Position numbers and translations under genes: made by a program
Shown here: piece after piece, positions 34,938-44,006 of the stretch
Layout of the letters: each line of letters starts with the position of its first letter
Position numbering within the stretch: the first letter of the stretch is position 1
DNA from: Alphaproteobacteria bacterium
GTDB taxonomy: Bacteria > Pseudomonadota > Alphaproteobacteria > Thalassobaculales > Thalassobaculaceae
Length of the DNA stretch: 64,000 nt
Direction: 5' to 3'
Assembly (NCBI GenBank): GCA_024742275.1
Contig: JANSYS010000003.1
Span: forward strand, 1 to 64,000
The notes under the pieces: model-generated
What the model saw: the letters and a program-made list of their open reading frames with translations, nothing else
What the model was told of the DNA's origin: nothing
The model's database searches: none

Positions 34938-36800
34938 ATGTTTCATGCCGCCAGCTTACCAAGCGTTGAAAACGAGAAACACATGCATCGTGCAGACGCA
35001 GACTGCTTGGCTGGGACGCTCGACGCGCCTGCTCCCTCGGATCTCGACACGAGACGTAGAAGGCTGCTCGACGACGTCGACACAAAGCTTGTGTACGCCT
35101 TCCAGCCGATCGTCAATATCGATACCGGTATCGCCTTCGGTTACGAAGCGCTGCTGCGAGGAACGGATCAAACCGAGTTCGGATCGATTGCCGGCTTCTT
35201 CGACGCCGCCTACGAACTCGGTATTCTCGACGAGGCCGAACGTCGTCTTCAGCGCAAGGCGGTCCAGTCCTTCCTGAAACTGCCCAGCCGAACGGCAATC
35301 CTGTTCCTGAACGTAGACGCCCGGCTGCTGGCCTCGGGCCGCGTCGTGATCGACGGCATGGCGGCCGCCATCGCCGCGAGCGGTCTGAGCGCGGACCGGT
35401 TCTGCCTCGAACTGCCGGAGACCCAGGACATCGTCGCCGGCGACGAAGCGTTGGCCGTTATGCAGCAAATCTCCGGCGCGGGCGTGCGCCTTGCGCTCGA
35501 CGATTTCGGTCAGGGCTACTCCCGGCTTAAGCTGCTGCACGAGTTGCAGCCCAACTTTGTGAAGGTCGACCGATATTTCGTCCACGGCGTTGCGACCGAC
35601 CCCAAACGACGGCTGTTCCTGTCCCGACTGGTCGATATCATGCACGTCATCGGAATCGCGATGGTTGCCGAGGGCGTGGAGACCGAGGCGGACTTCCGGA
35701 CCTGCAAGGACCTCGGTTTCGACTACGTCCAAGGCTATCTCGTGCAGAAGCCGACCACCGATCTGGATCATATCCTGTCGCACTATCCCGTCGTCGCCGG
35801 CCTCAACGCTCGCGAACGTCGCGATCGGTCCACAGACAAGTCGAGACTCCAGGACCACATGGAGACGCTGCCTCCGCTGATGGTCGATCTCCCGATGGTC
35901 GAGGTTTTCGACACGTTCCGCCGAAACCGCGACCTGACGATCTTCCCGGTCGTCGACCAGGCCGGCGTACCGATCGGCGTGGTCGGCGATTCCGATCTCA
36001 AAGCCTACGCCTACTCTCCCTACGGCCGGGACCTCATGGCCAACAAAGCCTATGGCCGCACACTGCGCGACCTCGTGCGATCCTGCCCGACCGCGAGTGT
36101 CGACATGCCGATCGAGAAGGTTCTGGAGATCTTCGCCCACCGGACGGACGCGCCCGGTATCCTCATGGTGGAACGCGGGCGCTACGCCGGTTTCATGAGT
36201 TCCACCGCCTTGCTCAAGGTGCTCCACGAGAAGACGGTGGCGGCGGCTCGCGATCAGAACCCGCTGACGCGCCTGCCGGGTAATCTGTCGATCAACGACT
36301 GGGTGACCGATGCGCTGGAGGATCGTCAGACAGGAATCGTTCTCGCCTATTTCGACTTCGACAGCTTCAAGCCGTTCAACGACACGTACGGCTTTCGCAG
36401 CGGCGACCGGGCGATTCAGCTCTTCGCGGAGTTGCTGCAGAAGCACACCCAGAATCAGAACGCCTTCGTCGGCCATATCGGCGGCGACGATTTTTTCGCC
36501 GGGTTTCGGACCGACAATCCCCGCATGGTCGGCAAACTCGTCGCCGCCCTGCTTGCCCAATTCGCCCACGATGTCGAAAGTTTCTACGACGCCAAGACGC
36601 GCGAGAGCGGGTTCCTGGAGATGCGCGGACGCGACGGGCGGCTGCAACGCTATGGCCTTCTCACCGTCAGCGCCGGCCTGCTGAACCTCAGAGCGGAGCG
36701 GGACGAGGTGCCGGTCGATCAGGTCATGGAACAGATCGCACAGTTGAAAAAGAAAGCGAAGCAGGCCAGCAGCGGCATGGCGGTCAGCAGCCTCGGCTAG
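34938..36800 (+). CDS. EAL-CBS-GGDEF domain protein (c-di-GMP signalling)
   Basis: A 620-residue soluble signalling protein. The EAL phosphodiesterase domain (about residues 45-285) keeps its catalytic set: EALLRG (Glu70), LELPETQ, LALDDFGQGYSRL, FVKVDRYF, MVAEGVET, VQGYLVQKP, so c-di-GMP hydrolysis is plausible. A CBS pair follows (about 300-420; TIFPVVDQAGVPIGVVGDSD), which usually binds adenine nucleotides. The C-terminal GGDEF domain has YFDFDSFKPFNDTYG and a GGDDF signature (residues 515-519) in place of GGDEF, with no RxxD inhibitory site. Synthesis activity is therefore uncertain; it may only bind GTP. No membrane segment is seen. A start at the ATG 15 codons later is possible. Confidence 0.88.
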   Translation: MFHAASLPSVENEKHMHRADADCLAGTLDAPAPSDLDTRRRRLLDDVDTKLVYAFQPIVNIDTGIAFGYEALLRGTDQTEFGSIAGFFDAAYELGILDEAERRLQRKAVQSFLKLPSRTAILFLNVDARLLASGRVVIDGMAAAIAASGLSADRFCLELPETQDIVAGDEALAVMQQISGAGVRLALDDFGQGYSRLKLLHELQPNFVKVDRYFVHGVATDPKRRLFLSRLVDIMHVIGIAMVAEGVETEADFRTCKDLGFDYVQGYLVQKPTTDLDHILSHYPVVAGLNARERRDRSTDKSRLQDHMETLPPLMVDLPMVEVFDTFRRNRDLTIFPVVDQAGVPIGVVGDSDLKAYAYSPYGRDLMANKAYGRTLRDLVRSCPTASVDMPIEKVLEIFAHRTDAPGILMVERGRYAGFMSSTALLKVLHEKTVAAARDQNPLTRLPGNLSINDWVTDALEDRQTGIVLAYFDFDSFKPFNDTYGFRSGDRAIQLFAELLQKHTQNQNAFVGHIGGDDFFAGFRTDNPRMVGKLVAALLAQFAHDVESFYDAKTRESGFLEMRGRDGRLQRYGLLTVSAGLLNLRAERDEVPVDQVMEQIAQLKKKAKQASSGMAVSSLG

Positions 36801-36853
36801 GCCGACTTAAGCCGGCCAACCCGACGTCCGTCCGGCGCTCGCACGCCCGAGGC

Positions 36854-37939
36854 TCAGCGGACCAGTGACGGCACCCTCAGGATCTTGATCGGCCCGACGG
36901 CGAGGCGACCGTCTTGAATCGTCACAGGCGCACGGACCGCCGGTGCTCCGCCGTCACCGGTCGTGCGGGAGAATGCGGCCGTCGCCAAGCGCAACAGCGT
37001 TGCCATGTCCTCGGCCAGCAGGCCCTGAGACACCGCCCGGTCTATCATCGCCGGAAGCCCTCGGATTTCGGCGGTCGCCGCTCCTTCCGGACGCATCAGC
37101 CCGTCCAATGTGAGGGTTCCCTCGGCGGTCAGGTCCATCGGCCGCCAGCTCAACCCAAGATGGTCGACATCGATCACGCCCCCGGAATCACGCCAGAGGG
37201 CCAGTGACGCCGGGTCGAGAGAGAGCGGCAACGGCCCCCGAACCACCGCTTTGAGCCGACCGTCGGCCGGTCCTTCGAACGGCAGACGAGGGGTCAGAAT
37301 ATCCGTCGGTTCCAACGCTTCCGCCAAGAGCGACACCCGCAACGTCGTCGATACCCCGGTCTCGTCCGGAGCGGCGGCAGGCGTGGGATCCGCATCGAGG
37401 GCCAGCCGCTTCGCCCGGGCGATCACACGGCGCCCCCGATCGGCGGCCACGACCTCCCGAAGGTCGAGTTCAAGAGCGTCGATCGCCCGCGGCGTCGTCC
37501 CGACCACCCCCTCGGCACTGGTCGCCGTCAGCGACACGTCCAGCGACGGAGCCTGCCACGCGGCGGCGACCGGTCCGGGACTGCCCAGCCGAAGCCGGAA
37601 CGGTCGCCACGGACGCGCCGAGACCACAAGCCGGTCGGTGGAGGCGATCAGGCGACGGTCCCCGTCGACCCGCACCCATGCGACGTCCGCATAGGAGAAG
37701 CGGATCTGGAACGGGTATCCGTCGAGCACCCGGTCGCCATGGGTCAGCCGGTCGCCGACCGCACGCCGGAAATCCATCCAGTTGTCTATCGATGCTCTCA
37801 GATTGATTGAGAGCAGAACCCAGCCGATGCTCCAGGCGATGGCGAGAAAGGCCAAGATCGCGAAACCGATCATCACCCAGAAGCCACCGGTGCGGCGGTC
37901 GCTTTGCGGGGGATCGACGGGGTCGCTTGCGGAGCTCAT
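36854..37939 (-). CDS. DUF2125 domain-containing protein
   Basis: A 361-residue protein of the DUF2125 family, found mainly in Alphaproteobacteria. One membrane segment near the N-terminus (FWVMIGFAILAFLAIAWSIG) is followed by a large periplasmic part with the family's ...GDRVLDGYPFQIRFSYADV motif and repeated beta-strand-rich sections. Its role is unknown; the fold may resemble lipid-handling or AsmA-like proteins. It is divergent from the ChaC gene by 67 bases and convergent with the c-di-GMP gene. Confidence 0.8.
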   Translation of the reverse strand: MSSASDPVDPPQSDRRTGGFWVMIGFAILAFLAIAWSIGWVLLSINLRASIDNWMDFRRAVGDRLTHGDRVLDGYPFQIRFSYADVAWVRVDGDRRLIASTDRLVVSARPWRPFRLRLGSPGPVAAAWQAPSLDVSLTATSAEGVVGTTPRAIDALELDLREVVAADRGRRVIARAKRLALDADPTPAAAPDETGVSTTLRVSLLAEALEPTDILTPRLPFEGPADGRLKAVVRGPLPLSLDPASLALWRDSGGVIDVDHLGLSWRPMDLTAEGTLTLDGLMRPEGAATAEIRGLPAMIDRAVSQGLLAEDMATLLRLATAAFSRTTGDGGAPAVRAPVTIQDGRLAVGPIKILRVPSLVR

Positions 37940-38006
37940 AGCCAGGGCCTAGGTGCAGGGAACGACACAGGATACGGATCGAACCCGCCGGAGAAAAGGT
38001 TGCGCC

Positions 38007-38639
38007 ATGCACGACAGACGCAGGAACGACGGGAGGCCGGGCTTCGGGGCCGTGCAGACGCCCGGAACCGGCGCCGACGGGGATGTGTGGATCTTCGGCT
38101 ACGGATCGCTCATGTGGAGACCAGGCTTCGAGCATGTGGAGCGCGCGGACGCGCTGCTGCGCGGCTTTCGTCGTCGGTTGTGTGTGGTCTCCCGGCATCA
38201 TCGCGGGACGCCGGCCCGGCCCGGTCTCGTGATGGGTCTCGACCTGGGCGGCGCGTGCCGCGGCGTCGCCTATCGGGTGCCAGAAGCGGCGGTTGCGGAA
38301 ACGCTGGCATATCTCGACGACCGGGAAATCGCCCACTACCCGGTCTATCGCCGGTCAACGGTCTCGATCGATCTCGGCCGACGACATCGGTGCCGGGCGA
38401 TCACCTACACCGTGGACCGGCGCGAGGCGGACTACGCCGGCGCTCTCTCGGTGACGGAGCAGGCGGCCATCGTCGCCGGTGCGGCCGGCTTGTCCGGAAC
38501 AAATCCCGACTACCTGCGTCAGACCGTCGAGCATATCCACGCTATGGGGCTGCGGGACCGGGCGTTGGAGGCTGTTCTCGCCGCTCTTGCGCCACCCTCT
38601 TCCACTCTGGAAGAAATCGCAATGCGCGCTTTGAAATAA
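38007..38639 (+). CDS. Gamma-glutamylcyclotransferase (ChaC family)
   Basis: A 210-residue enzyme that splits glutathione to 5-oxoproline and Cys-Gly. The N-terminal substrate-binding motif WIFGYGSLMWRPGF and the glutamate-bearing region YLDDREIAHYPVYRR (catalytic Glu of the family) are intact. GGAGAAAAGG is well placed before the ATG at 38007. The reading frame continues upstream but without support. It precedes the lodA-like gene by 67 bases in the same direction. Confidence 0.87.
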   Translation: MHDRRRNDGRPGFGAVQTPGTGADGDVWIFGYGSLMWRPGFEHVERADALLRGFRRRLCVVSRHHRGTPARPGLVMGLDLGGACRGVAYRVPEAAVAETLAYLDDREIAHYPVYRRSTVSIDLGRRHRCRAITYTVDRREADYAGALSVTEQAAIVAGAAGLSGTNPDYLRQTVEHIHAMGLRDRALEAVLAALAPPSSTLEEIAMRALK

Positions 38640-38706
38640 ATTTCACTCGCGTTTAGATTGTTTTCACGATTATCCTTCCGGCCAGCTCAGGGACTGGGAG
38701 GAAGCA

Positions 38707-40695
38707 ATGACGACATCGATAGCGGCCGACGGGACGATCGTCCGTGCGGCGATTCACCCCGGAATCGGGATCGCCCGCGTCGGCAACGCGCACGACGCCT
38801 TCTATATCGGCCCGCAAGTGCCGAACCCGACACCGCTGCCGCCGGAGCATTACCGTGATGAGACCGGCGCCCTAAAACGCGAGGCGGCCCTGTTCCGCAT
38901 CTACGGGTACAATGCCGCCGGCGAGGTGGTAGCGGAGTTGACCAGCGACAACGCGGACATCACCTGGAGCGTCCACGTCGCCAATCAAAAGTCGGGCTGG
39001 TACCAGTTCCACGCCGCCCTCGACAGCGAGCAGGCCTTGAGCACCGTCGATCCGTCGCAACGGGCTCCGGCGCTCCGCAACGCCAGTGTCGCGGATCGGT
39101 CCTCCCTCATCATCGATCCGGGCGCTCGGCAGATTTCGGGCGCCTCGAAGGACGGCCCGGCCTACCGCTTCGATACCGGCAGTTTCATGGGCAAAAAGGT
39201 CTACCTCGGGGAGCTGCGAACCGACGAACAAGGACGGCTGCTCTTTCTGGGCGGCCACGGCGTGTCTGCCTCCCACGACGGACAGCCCGCCAAGGATTTC
39301 GCCAACAACGACGGCTGGCACGACGACACGTCCGACGGCCCGGTCGAGGCGACGGTGACCATCGGCGGGCGGGAGATCCCGGTCGACTCCGCCTGGGTGG
39401 TGACCGCACCACCGAACTACGGCCCGCAGCAGAAGTCGGTGCGCACCCTCCACGACCTGATGACCGATGTCGCGATCCGGGCCGGCATGCTCCCCCGCCC
39501 AGGAGCGCCGCTGTTCGGACGCGACATCCTGCCGGTGTTCGTGCGCCAGACCGATCTGCAATGGGTGAACGCCGGTTTCGCCGCCGGTTTCGGCTTCGGC
39601 ACGGCGAAGGATTTCCGGGCCTCCGACTGGATCGACACGTTGCGCAGTCCGGGATCAGATCAGAAGGAACTGCGCCAGCAGCTCGCCAATTCCTTCCGGG
39701 TGTTCGAGCGCGACGGCTGGTCGCCGATGCCCTGGCCCTGGATCTATGGCGACGCCATGGACGTTCCCCCGGCCAAGCTGCCGGAACAGCACGTGGCCCT
39801 GACCGATACTCAGCTCGACATGCTGCAGCAGTGGGCCGCCGGCGAGTTCGATCCGGGCGACGATCCGATCGAGACGGCGGCGACGCTCGACGCGCTGCCG
39901 CTGGCGGACCGGCCCCGCGCGCTCGACAAGGCGGCGATGGACTTCTGCCTCGCCGACGCCTTCCACCCCGGTTGCGAGATGACCTGGCCCATGCGGCACC
40001 CGTCGATGTACCGCGCGCCCTATCGGATTCGCGGCGGCGGCGAGGTCCCCAAGGATGGCGTCCAGCCCTATGGCAGCAAGTTGACCCCGGAGGTCGCGGT
40101 CTCGTCCACCGGGCCGCTCTACGGCCAGGCGCCGGGCAGCATCACGCGCTGGATGGCCGTTCCCTGGCAGACCGACACGGCGAGTTGCCGCTCCGCCTAC
40201 TACGCCGGCTACGGCCCGAACTACGATCCCTATGTGCCGACCTTCTGGCCCGCCCGGGTGCCGAACCACGTGCTGTCCGAGGAGGACTACCGGAAAGCCG
40301 TCGACACCGGCCTGCCGCACGAGGAGCGGGTCGCCGCCTTCAACCGACGGGCAAGCTGGTTTCAGACTCTCGGCAGCGCCGGATATCTGTCGCAGATCAA
40401 CTACATGGTCGATCATTTCGACCAGATGGGTCTGGTGGCGACCCTGCCGGGCGTGCTGGACGACCCGGACATCCCCTCCGAGATCCAGGTCGCGAAACTC
40501 GGACCCGGGGCGCCTCCCTACACGGGCACGACCGTCGGCCTGACACCCGTGCACGACGACGATGCCGCCCCGACCCTGGACAAGAACGGCGAGGCGGCCT
40601 CGACGGCCAGGATGGCGCGCCGGACCGGCCTACCCGACGATCAGATCGTCGCCGGCTACATTCGAAAGGTGGCGCCGGGCAAGCGGGTCCGGTGA
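38707..40695 (+). CDS. LodA/GoxA-type cysteine-tryptophylquinone (CTQ) dependent amino acid oxidase
   Basis: A 662-residue protein of the LodA family. Its characterised members oxidise lysine (LodA) or glycine (GoxA), releasing ammonia and hydrogen peroxide. The family start IVRAAIHPGIGIARVGN is present. The expected quinone-forming residues are Cys423 in FHPGCEMTWP and Trp487 in the WxxDxxxC motif VPWQTDTASC (Cys494). The 64-residue spacing is close to the 65 residues between Cys516 and Trp581 of Marinomonas LodA, as I recall them. No signal peptide is evident, as in other LodA proteins. GGGAGGA precedes the ATG. The stop overlaps the start of the flavoprotein gene. Substrate not predictable. 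Confidence 0.88.
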   Translation: MTTSIAADGTIVRAAIHPGIGIARVGNAHDAFYIGPQVPNPTPLPPEHYRDETGALKREAALFRIYGYNAAGEVVAELTSDNADITWSVHVANQKSGWYQFHAALDSEQALSTVDPSQRAPALRNASVADRSSLIIDPGARQISGASKDGPAYRFDTGSFMGKKVYLGELRTDEQGRLLFLGGHGVSASHDGQPAKDFANNDGWHDDTSDGPVEATVTIGGREIPVDSAWVVTAPPNYGPQQKSVRTLHDLMTDVAIRAGMLPRPGAPLFGRDILPVFVRQTDLQWVNAGFAAGFGFGTAKDFRASDWIDTLRSPGSDQKELRQQLANSFRVFERDGWSPMPWPWIYGDAMDVPPAKLPEQHVALTDTQLDMLQQWAAGEFDPGDDPIETAATLDALPLADRPRALDKAAMDFCLADAFHPGCEMTWPMRHPSMYRAPYRIRGGGEVPKDGVQPYGSKLTPEVAVSSTGPLYGQAPGSITRWMAVPWQTDTASCRSAYYAGYGPNYDPYVPTFWPARVPNHVLSEEDYRKAVDTGLPHEERVAAFNRRASWFQTLGSAGYLSQINYMVDHFDQMGLVATLPGVLDDPDIPSEIQVAKLGPGAPPYTGTTVGLTPVHDDDAAPTLDKNGEAASTARMARRTGLPDDQIVAGYIRKVAPGKRVR

Positions 40696-41801
40696 CCGGC
40701 CGTCCCTTCACCTGGGATGCGGTCGTCGTCGGTGGCGGGCCCGCCGGCGCGATCGCGGCGATGCGGCTGGCACCCAAGCACCGGGTGCTGGTTTTGGAGC
40801 GCGCGGCGGCTCCGGCGCCCCGCATCGGGGAATCGCTGCCACCGGCCTGTCGCCCCCTGCTGCGCGATCTCGGCCTGCTGGAGCGCATGGACGTCCATCG
40901 CCCCTATCTCGGCAACCGCAGCCTCTGGGGCGGCGGCCCGGCGACCCACGACTTCCTGCGCGACCCTCAGGGGCCGGGCTGGCATCTGGACCGCGCCGCC
41001 TTCGACGACATGCTCATGGCCGCCGCGACCGAGGCCGGAACGACACTGTGGCGCTGCGTGACCCTGCGGGCGGCAACCCGGCTGGCCGGCGGGTGGGGCC
41101 TCGTCACCAGTCACGGCCACCGGATCCGATGCCGCGTACTGGTCGACGCCAGCGGACGGAGCGCCGCACTCTGCCGTCGTCTCGGAGCCCAACGCCAGGT
41201 ACTGGACCGCCTGACCGCGGTCTATTGCCGGTTCCGGCCGGGGTCCGCGACATCGACAGACGGTTTCAGCCGGATCGAGGCGGCGGCCGACGGTTGGTGG
41301 TACACGGCCCCGCTACCCGCCGGCGGTCGGGTCGCCGCCTATCACACCGACAGCGATCGACCGGCCATCCGCGACCTTGGGAAGGCGAGCGGGTTCCTCT
41401 CCGCCCTCGCGCAGACCCGGATGATCGCGCCCGAACTGGGTTTGGAGCGCGCACGCATCGCCGACGGTCCGCATGTCGTTCCCGCTCACAGCGCTCGCTC
41501 CGTCCCGCCGACCGGCGATGGTTGGGTCGCGGTCGGCGATGCCGCGCTCGCACTCGATCCGCTTTCCTCCCAGGGGCTGTTCAACGCGCTGTTCACCGGT
41601 ATGGCCGGAGGCGACGCGGCGGCGGCGATCCTGGCGAACGACGGCAAGGCCGGGCACGCCTACGCCAACCGGATCGCCGAGATCCATGCCGCCTACACGT
41701 CCAACCTGGCCGATTTCTACGGAGCCGAGGCCGTTCTGCATGAGGGAGCGTTCTGGGCCCGGCGCATGCCGGCGCCGCGGCAGGCAATGGCCGGAGCCTG
41801 A
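40692..41801 (+). CDS. LodB-like FAD-dependent oxidoreductase (CTQ maturation)
   Basis: A 369-residue flavoprotein of the tryptophan-halogenase/geranylgeranyl-reductase type. The FAD fingerprint is WDAVVVGGGPAGAIAAMRLA, with PRIGESLPP and WVAVGDAALALDPLSSQG further on. LodB proteins are needed to build the CTQ cofactor in the partner LodA. The GTG start overlaps the lodA-like stop (GTGA), which ties the two genes. An upstream extension of this frame lies inside the lodA-like gene and is rejected. Confidence 0.86.
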   Translation: MTGRPFTWDAVVVGGGPAGAIAAMRLAPKHRVLVLERAAAPAPRIGESLPPACRPLLRDLGLLERMDVHRPYLGNRSLWGGGPATHDFLRDPQGPGWHLDRAAFDDMLMAAATEAGTTLWRCVTLRAATRLAGGWGLVTSHGHRIRCRVLVDASGRSAALCRRLGAQRQVLDRLTAVYCRFRPGSATSTDGFSRIEAAADGWWYTAPLPAGGRVAAYHTDSDRPAIRDLGKASGFLSALAQTRMIAPELGLERARIADGPHVVPAHSARSVPPTGDGWVAVGDAALALDPLSSQGLFNALFTGMAGGDAAAAILANDGKAGHAYANRIAEIHAAYTSNLADFYGAEAVLHEGAFWARRMPAPRQAMAGA

Positions 41802-42254
41802 TCAGCGCCGCGCTGCGAAGAACGCCTTCAGCAGGGCGCCGGCGGCGGTCTCCTCCACGCCCCCGACGACCTCCGGACGGTGATGGCAGGTGGGTTGAGT
41901 GAAGATGCGCGGGCCATGGTCGACACTGCCGCCCTTCGGATCGTAGGCACCGAACACCAAGCGGCGGATGCGCGCATGGGCGATGGCCTGGGCACACATG
42001 GCGCAGGGCTCCAGGGTGACATAGAGATCGCAGTCGCTCAGCCGCGGCGTGCCCAGCACCTCCGCCGCCGCGCGCAGGGCCAGGATCTCCGCATGCCCCG
42101 CCGGGTCCGGCGGGGACTCCACCCGATTGTGGGCGCGGGCGATCACCATCCCGGCGGCATCGACGACCACGGCGCCGACCGGAACCTCGCCGCGGTCGGC
42201 CGCGTACCGGGCAAGCTCTAGGGCGATGGCCATCGGGGTCGTCGGTGCGCTCAT
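41802..42254 (-). CDS. tadA: tRNA-specific adenosine deaminase (TadA-like)
   Basis: A 150-residue zinc deaminase. The active site is complete: GHAEILALR (His and catalytic Glu) and LEPCAMCAQAI (two zinc cysteines). Length and sequence fit TadA, which converts A34 to inosine in tRNA-Arg. The N-terminal ELARYAADRGEVPVGAVVV matches that family. Convergent with the flavoprotein gene and divergent from the pseudouridine synthase gene, a common arrangement. Confidence 0.88.
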   Translation of the reverse strand: MSAPTTPMAIALELARYAADRGEVPVGAVVVDAAGMVIARAHNRVESPPDPAGHAEILALRAAAEVLGTPRLSDCDLYVTLEPCAMCAQAIAHARIRRLVFGAYDPKGGSVDHGPRIFTQPTCHHRPEVVGGVEETAAGALLKAFFAARR

Positions 42255-42336
42255 ATCGCCTGGATAGGACGCCCGTTGCGCCCTGTCCATCGCTGCGAGA
42301 TTGCGGTCGGACGCCCGGCGCGCTACACGCAGGACG

Positions 42337-43356
42337 ATGAACGCACCCAGCAAACCCTCCGGCCGCGTTTCCCCCGGCAAACCCGCCGGCCGGGCGGCAC
42401 CGCGTCCAAGCGCCGAGCTCGACGGGCTGTTCGACGAACAGCGTGGCCCCGAACGGATCGCCAAACGCCTCGCCCGCGCCGGACTGTGCTCGCGCCGGGA
42501 CGCCGAGCGCTGGATCGCCGACGGCCGGGTGGCGGTGGACGGCAAGTTGCTCGACAGCCCGGCGGTCACCGTCACCGACGCAAGCGAGATCGTCGTCGAC
42601 GGCAAGCCCTTGCCGAAGATCGAACCGCCGCGGCTCTGGCGCTACCACAAGGACCGGGGGACGGTGACGACCGCCCGCGATCCGGAGGGGCGCAAGACGG
42701 TTTTCGACACCTTGCCCGCCGGCATGCCCCGGGTCGTGTCCGTCGGCCGTCTCGATCTGGATAGCGAGGGGTTGCTACTGCTCACCAATGACGGCGCGCT
42801 CGCGCGCTATCTGGAGCTGCCCTCCACCGGATGGACCCGGCGCTACCGCGTGCGGGTGTTCGGGCCGCTCAACGAGAAGGCGCTGGACGGACTGAAGCGC
42901 GGCGTCACCATCGACGGTGTGGCCTACGGCCAGATCGAGGTCACGATCGACAAGGCATCGCGGACCAACTCGTGGCTGACCGTCGGCCTCAAGGAAGGAA
43001 AGAACCGAGAGATCCGTCGGGTTATGGAGCATCTCGGGCTCACCGTCAGCCGGCTGCTCCGGATCTCCTACGGCCCTTTCCAGCTCGGCGACATCCCGTC
43101 CGGCGGGATCGAGGAAGTGAAAGCCCGGGTCCTGAAAAGCCAACTCGGCCTGGACGCCGGCGACGAGACCGGGCGGGCCAAGGCCAAGCCCAAACGCATC
43201 GGTACCAAGCCGCCCGGTGCCAAGTCGTCCGGTGCCAAGTCGGGGGCGAGGTCCGTGGCGAAGCCCGGCACCAAGCCGACCTCTCCGAAACCAGGGACTG
43301 CCAAGAGCAAGGACGGAAACCGTGCGGATCATCGCCGGAAAACACCGCGGAACTAA
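42337..43356 (+). CDS. Pseudouridine synthase (RluB/RsuA family)
   Basis: A 339-residue rRNA-modifying enzyme. The S4 RNA-binding domain ([20 protein letters not shown]) is followed by the catalytic domain with the aspartate in [18 protein letters not shown] and the [18 protein letters not shown] motif. The family modifies 23S U2605 or 16S U516; RluB is the best guess. The C-terminal 60 residues are a low-complexity basic Lys/Ala/Pro/Ser tail ([18 protein letters not shown]). The end overlaps rsmD by 35 bases. Confidence 0.88.
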   Translation: MNAPSKPSGRVSPGKPAGRAAPRPSAELDGLFDEQRGPERIAKRLARAGLCSRRDAERWIADGRVAVDGKLLDSPAVTVTDASEIVVDGKPLPKIEPPRLWRYHKDRGTVTTARDPEGRKTVFDTLPAGMPRVVSVGRLDLDSEGLLLLTNDGALARYLELPSTGWTRRYRVRVFGPLNEKALDGLKRGVTIDGVAYGQIEVTIDKASRTNSWLTVGLKEGKNREIRRVMEHLGLTVSRLLRISYGPFQLGDIPSGGIEEVKARVLKSQLGLDAGDETGRAKAKPKRIGTKPPGAKSSGAKSGARSVAKPGTKPTSPKPGTAKSKDGNRADHRRKTPRN

Positions 43357-43894
43357 GCTGACCGCGCCGGAAGGGCTGGAGACGCGGCCGACCCCGGAAC
43401 GGGTCCGCGAGGCGGTCTTCAGCATGCTGGAGAGCGGCCGGTTCGGCCCGGTCCTGCGCGACCGGCTGGTGCTGGATCTGTTCGCAGGCACCGGGGCCAT
43501 GGGTTTGGAGGCGCTCTCCCGCGGCGCCGACCGGGTTGTCCTGGTGGACACCAACCCGGTCGCCCTAGATACCCTGCGAGCCAATGTGGAGAAACTCCGG
43601 GCCGGAGGTCGGAGTCTGGTCCGCTCCGGCGACGCCACCCGCCTGCACGAGCGCGCGCCGGCAGCGGCCGGAGTGATCTTCATGGACCCGCCCTACGGCA
43701 GCGAAGCCTGGGTCCCGGCGATGGAATCGGCCCTGCGCACCGGATGGATCGGCGGCGACACCGTCATCGTGGTCGAGACCGATAAGCGCGAGCGCACCGA
43801 CCCGCCCGCCGGCTTTGAAGTTCTGGAAGACCGCGCCTACGGCCGCGCCCGGATCCTGGTGATCGGCCGGGACAACGGGGGGACTGGGATGTGA
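43322..43894 (+). CDS. rsmD: 16S rRNA (guanine(966)-N2)-methyltransferase
   Basis: A 190-residue methyltransferase with the RsmD start [20 protein letters not shown] motif [17 protein letters not shown] and the catalytic FMDPPYGS (DPPY). A GTG start at 43322 fits the family's N-terminus and follows AAGGACGG; it lies within the end of the pseudouridine synthase gene. Coupled expression of two 16S/23S rRNA-modifying enzymes is likely. Confidence 0.9.
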   Translation: MRIIAGKHRGTKLTAPEGLETRPTPERVREAVFSMLESGRFGPVLRDRLVLDLFAGTGAMGLEALSRGADRVVLVDTNPVALDTLRANVEKLRAGGRSLVRSGDATRLHERAPAAAGVIFMDPPYGSEAWVPAMESALRTGWIGGDTVIVVETDKRERTDPPAGFEVLEDRAYGRARILVIGRDNGGTGM

Positions 43895-43917
43895 TTTCCC
43901 AGCTTGCTTCCCCACTA

Positions 43918-43994
43918 CCGTCATCCTGACGCACGTCAGGATCTGCGGTGCACAGGCGCAGGGTGCTTGATCCTGACGTGCGTCAGGATGACGG
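43918..43994. repeat. Palindromic intergenic repeat, copy 1
   Basis: A 77-base element. Its two ends read CCGTCATCCTGACGCACGTC and, inverted, GACGTGCGTCAGGATGACGG. Each arm contains its own palindrome CCTGACG(CA/TG)CGTCAGG, so the element can fold into a large cloverleaf-like hairpin. A related element lies at 48052-48127. This is the structure of REP/BIME-type extragenic repeats and may also terminate the flanking convergent genes. Confidence 0.8.
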
Positions 43995-44006
43995 CAAAAG
44001 CGCCCT

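Noticed and set aside
43918-43994. Rho-independent terminator only
   Set aside because: The structure is much larger than needed, lacks a T run, and a related copy lies at 48052, so a dispersed repeat is the better description.
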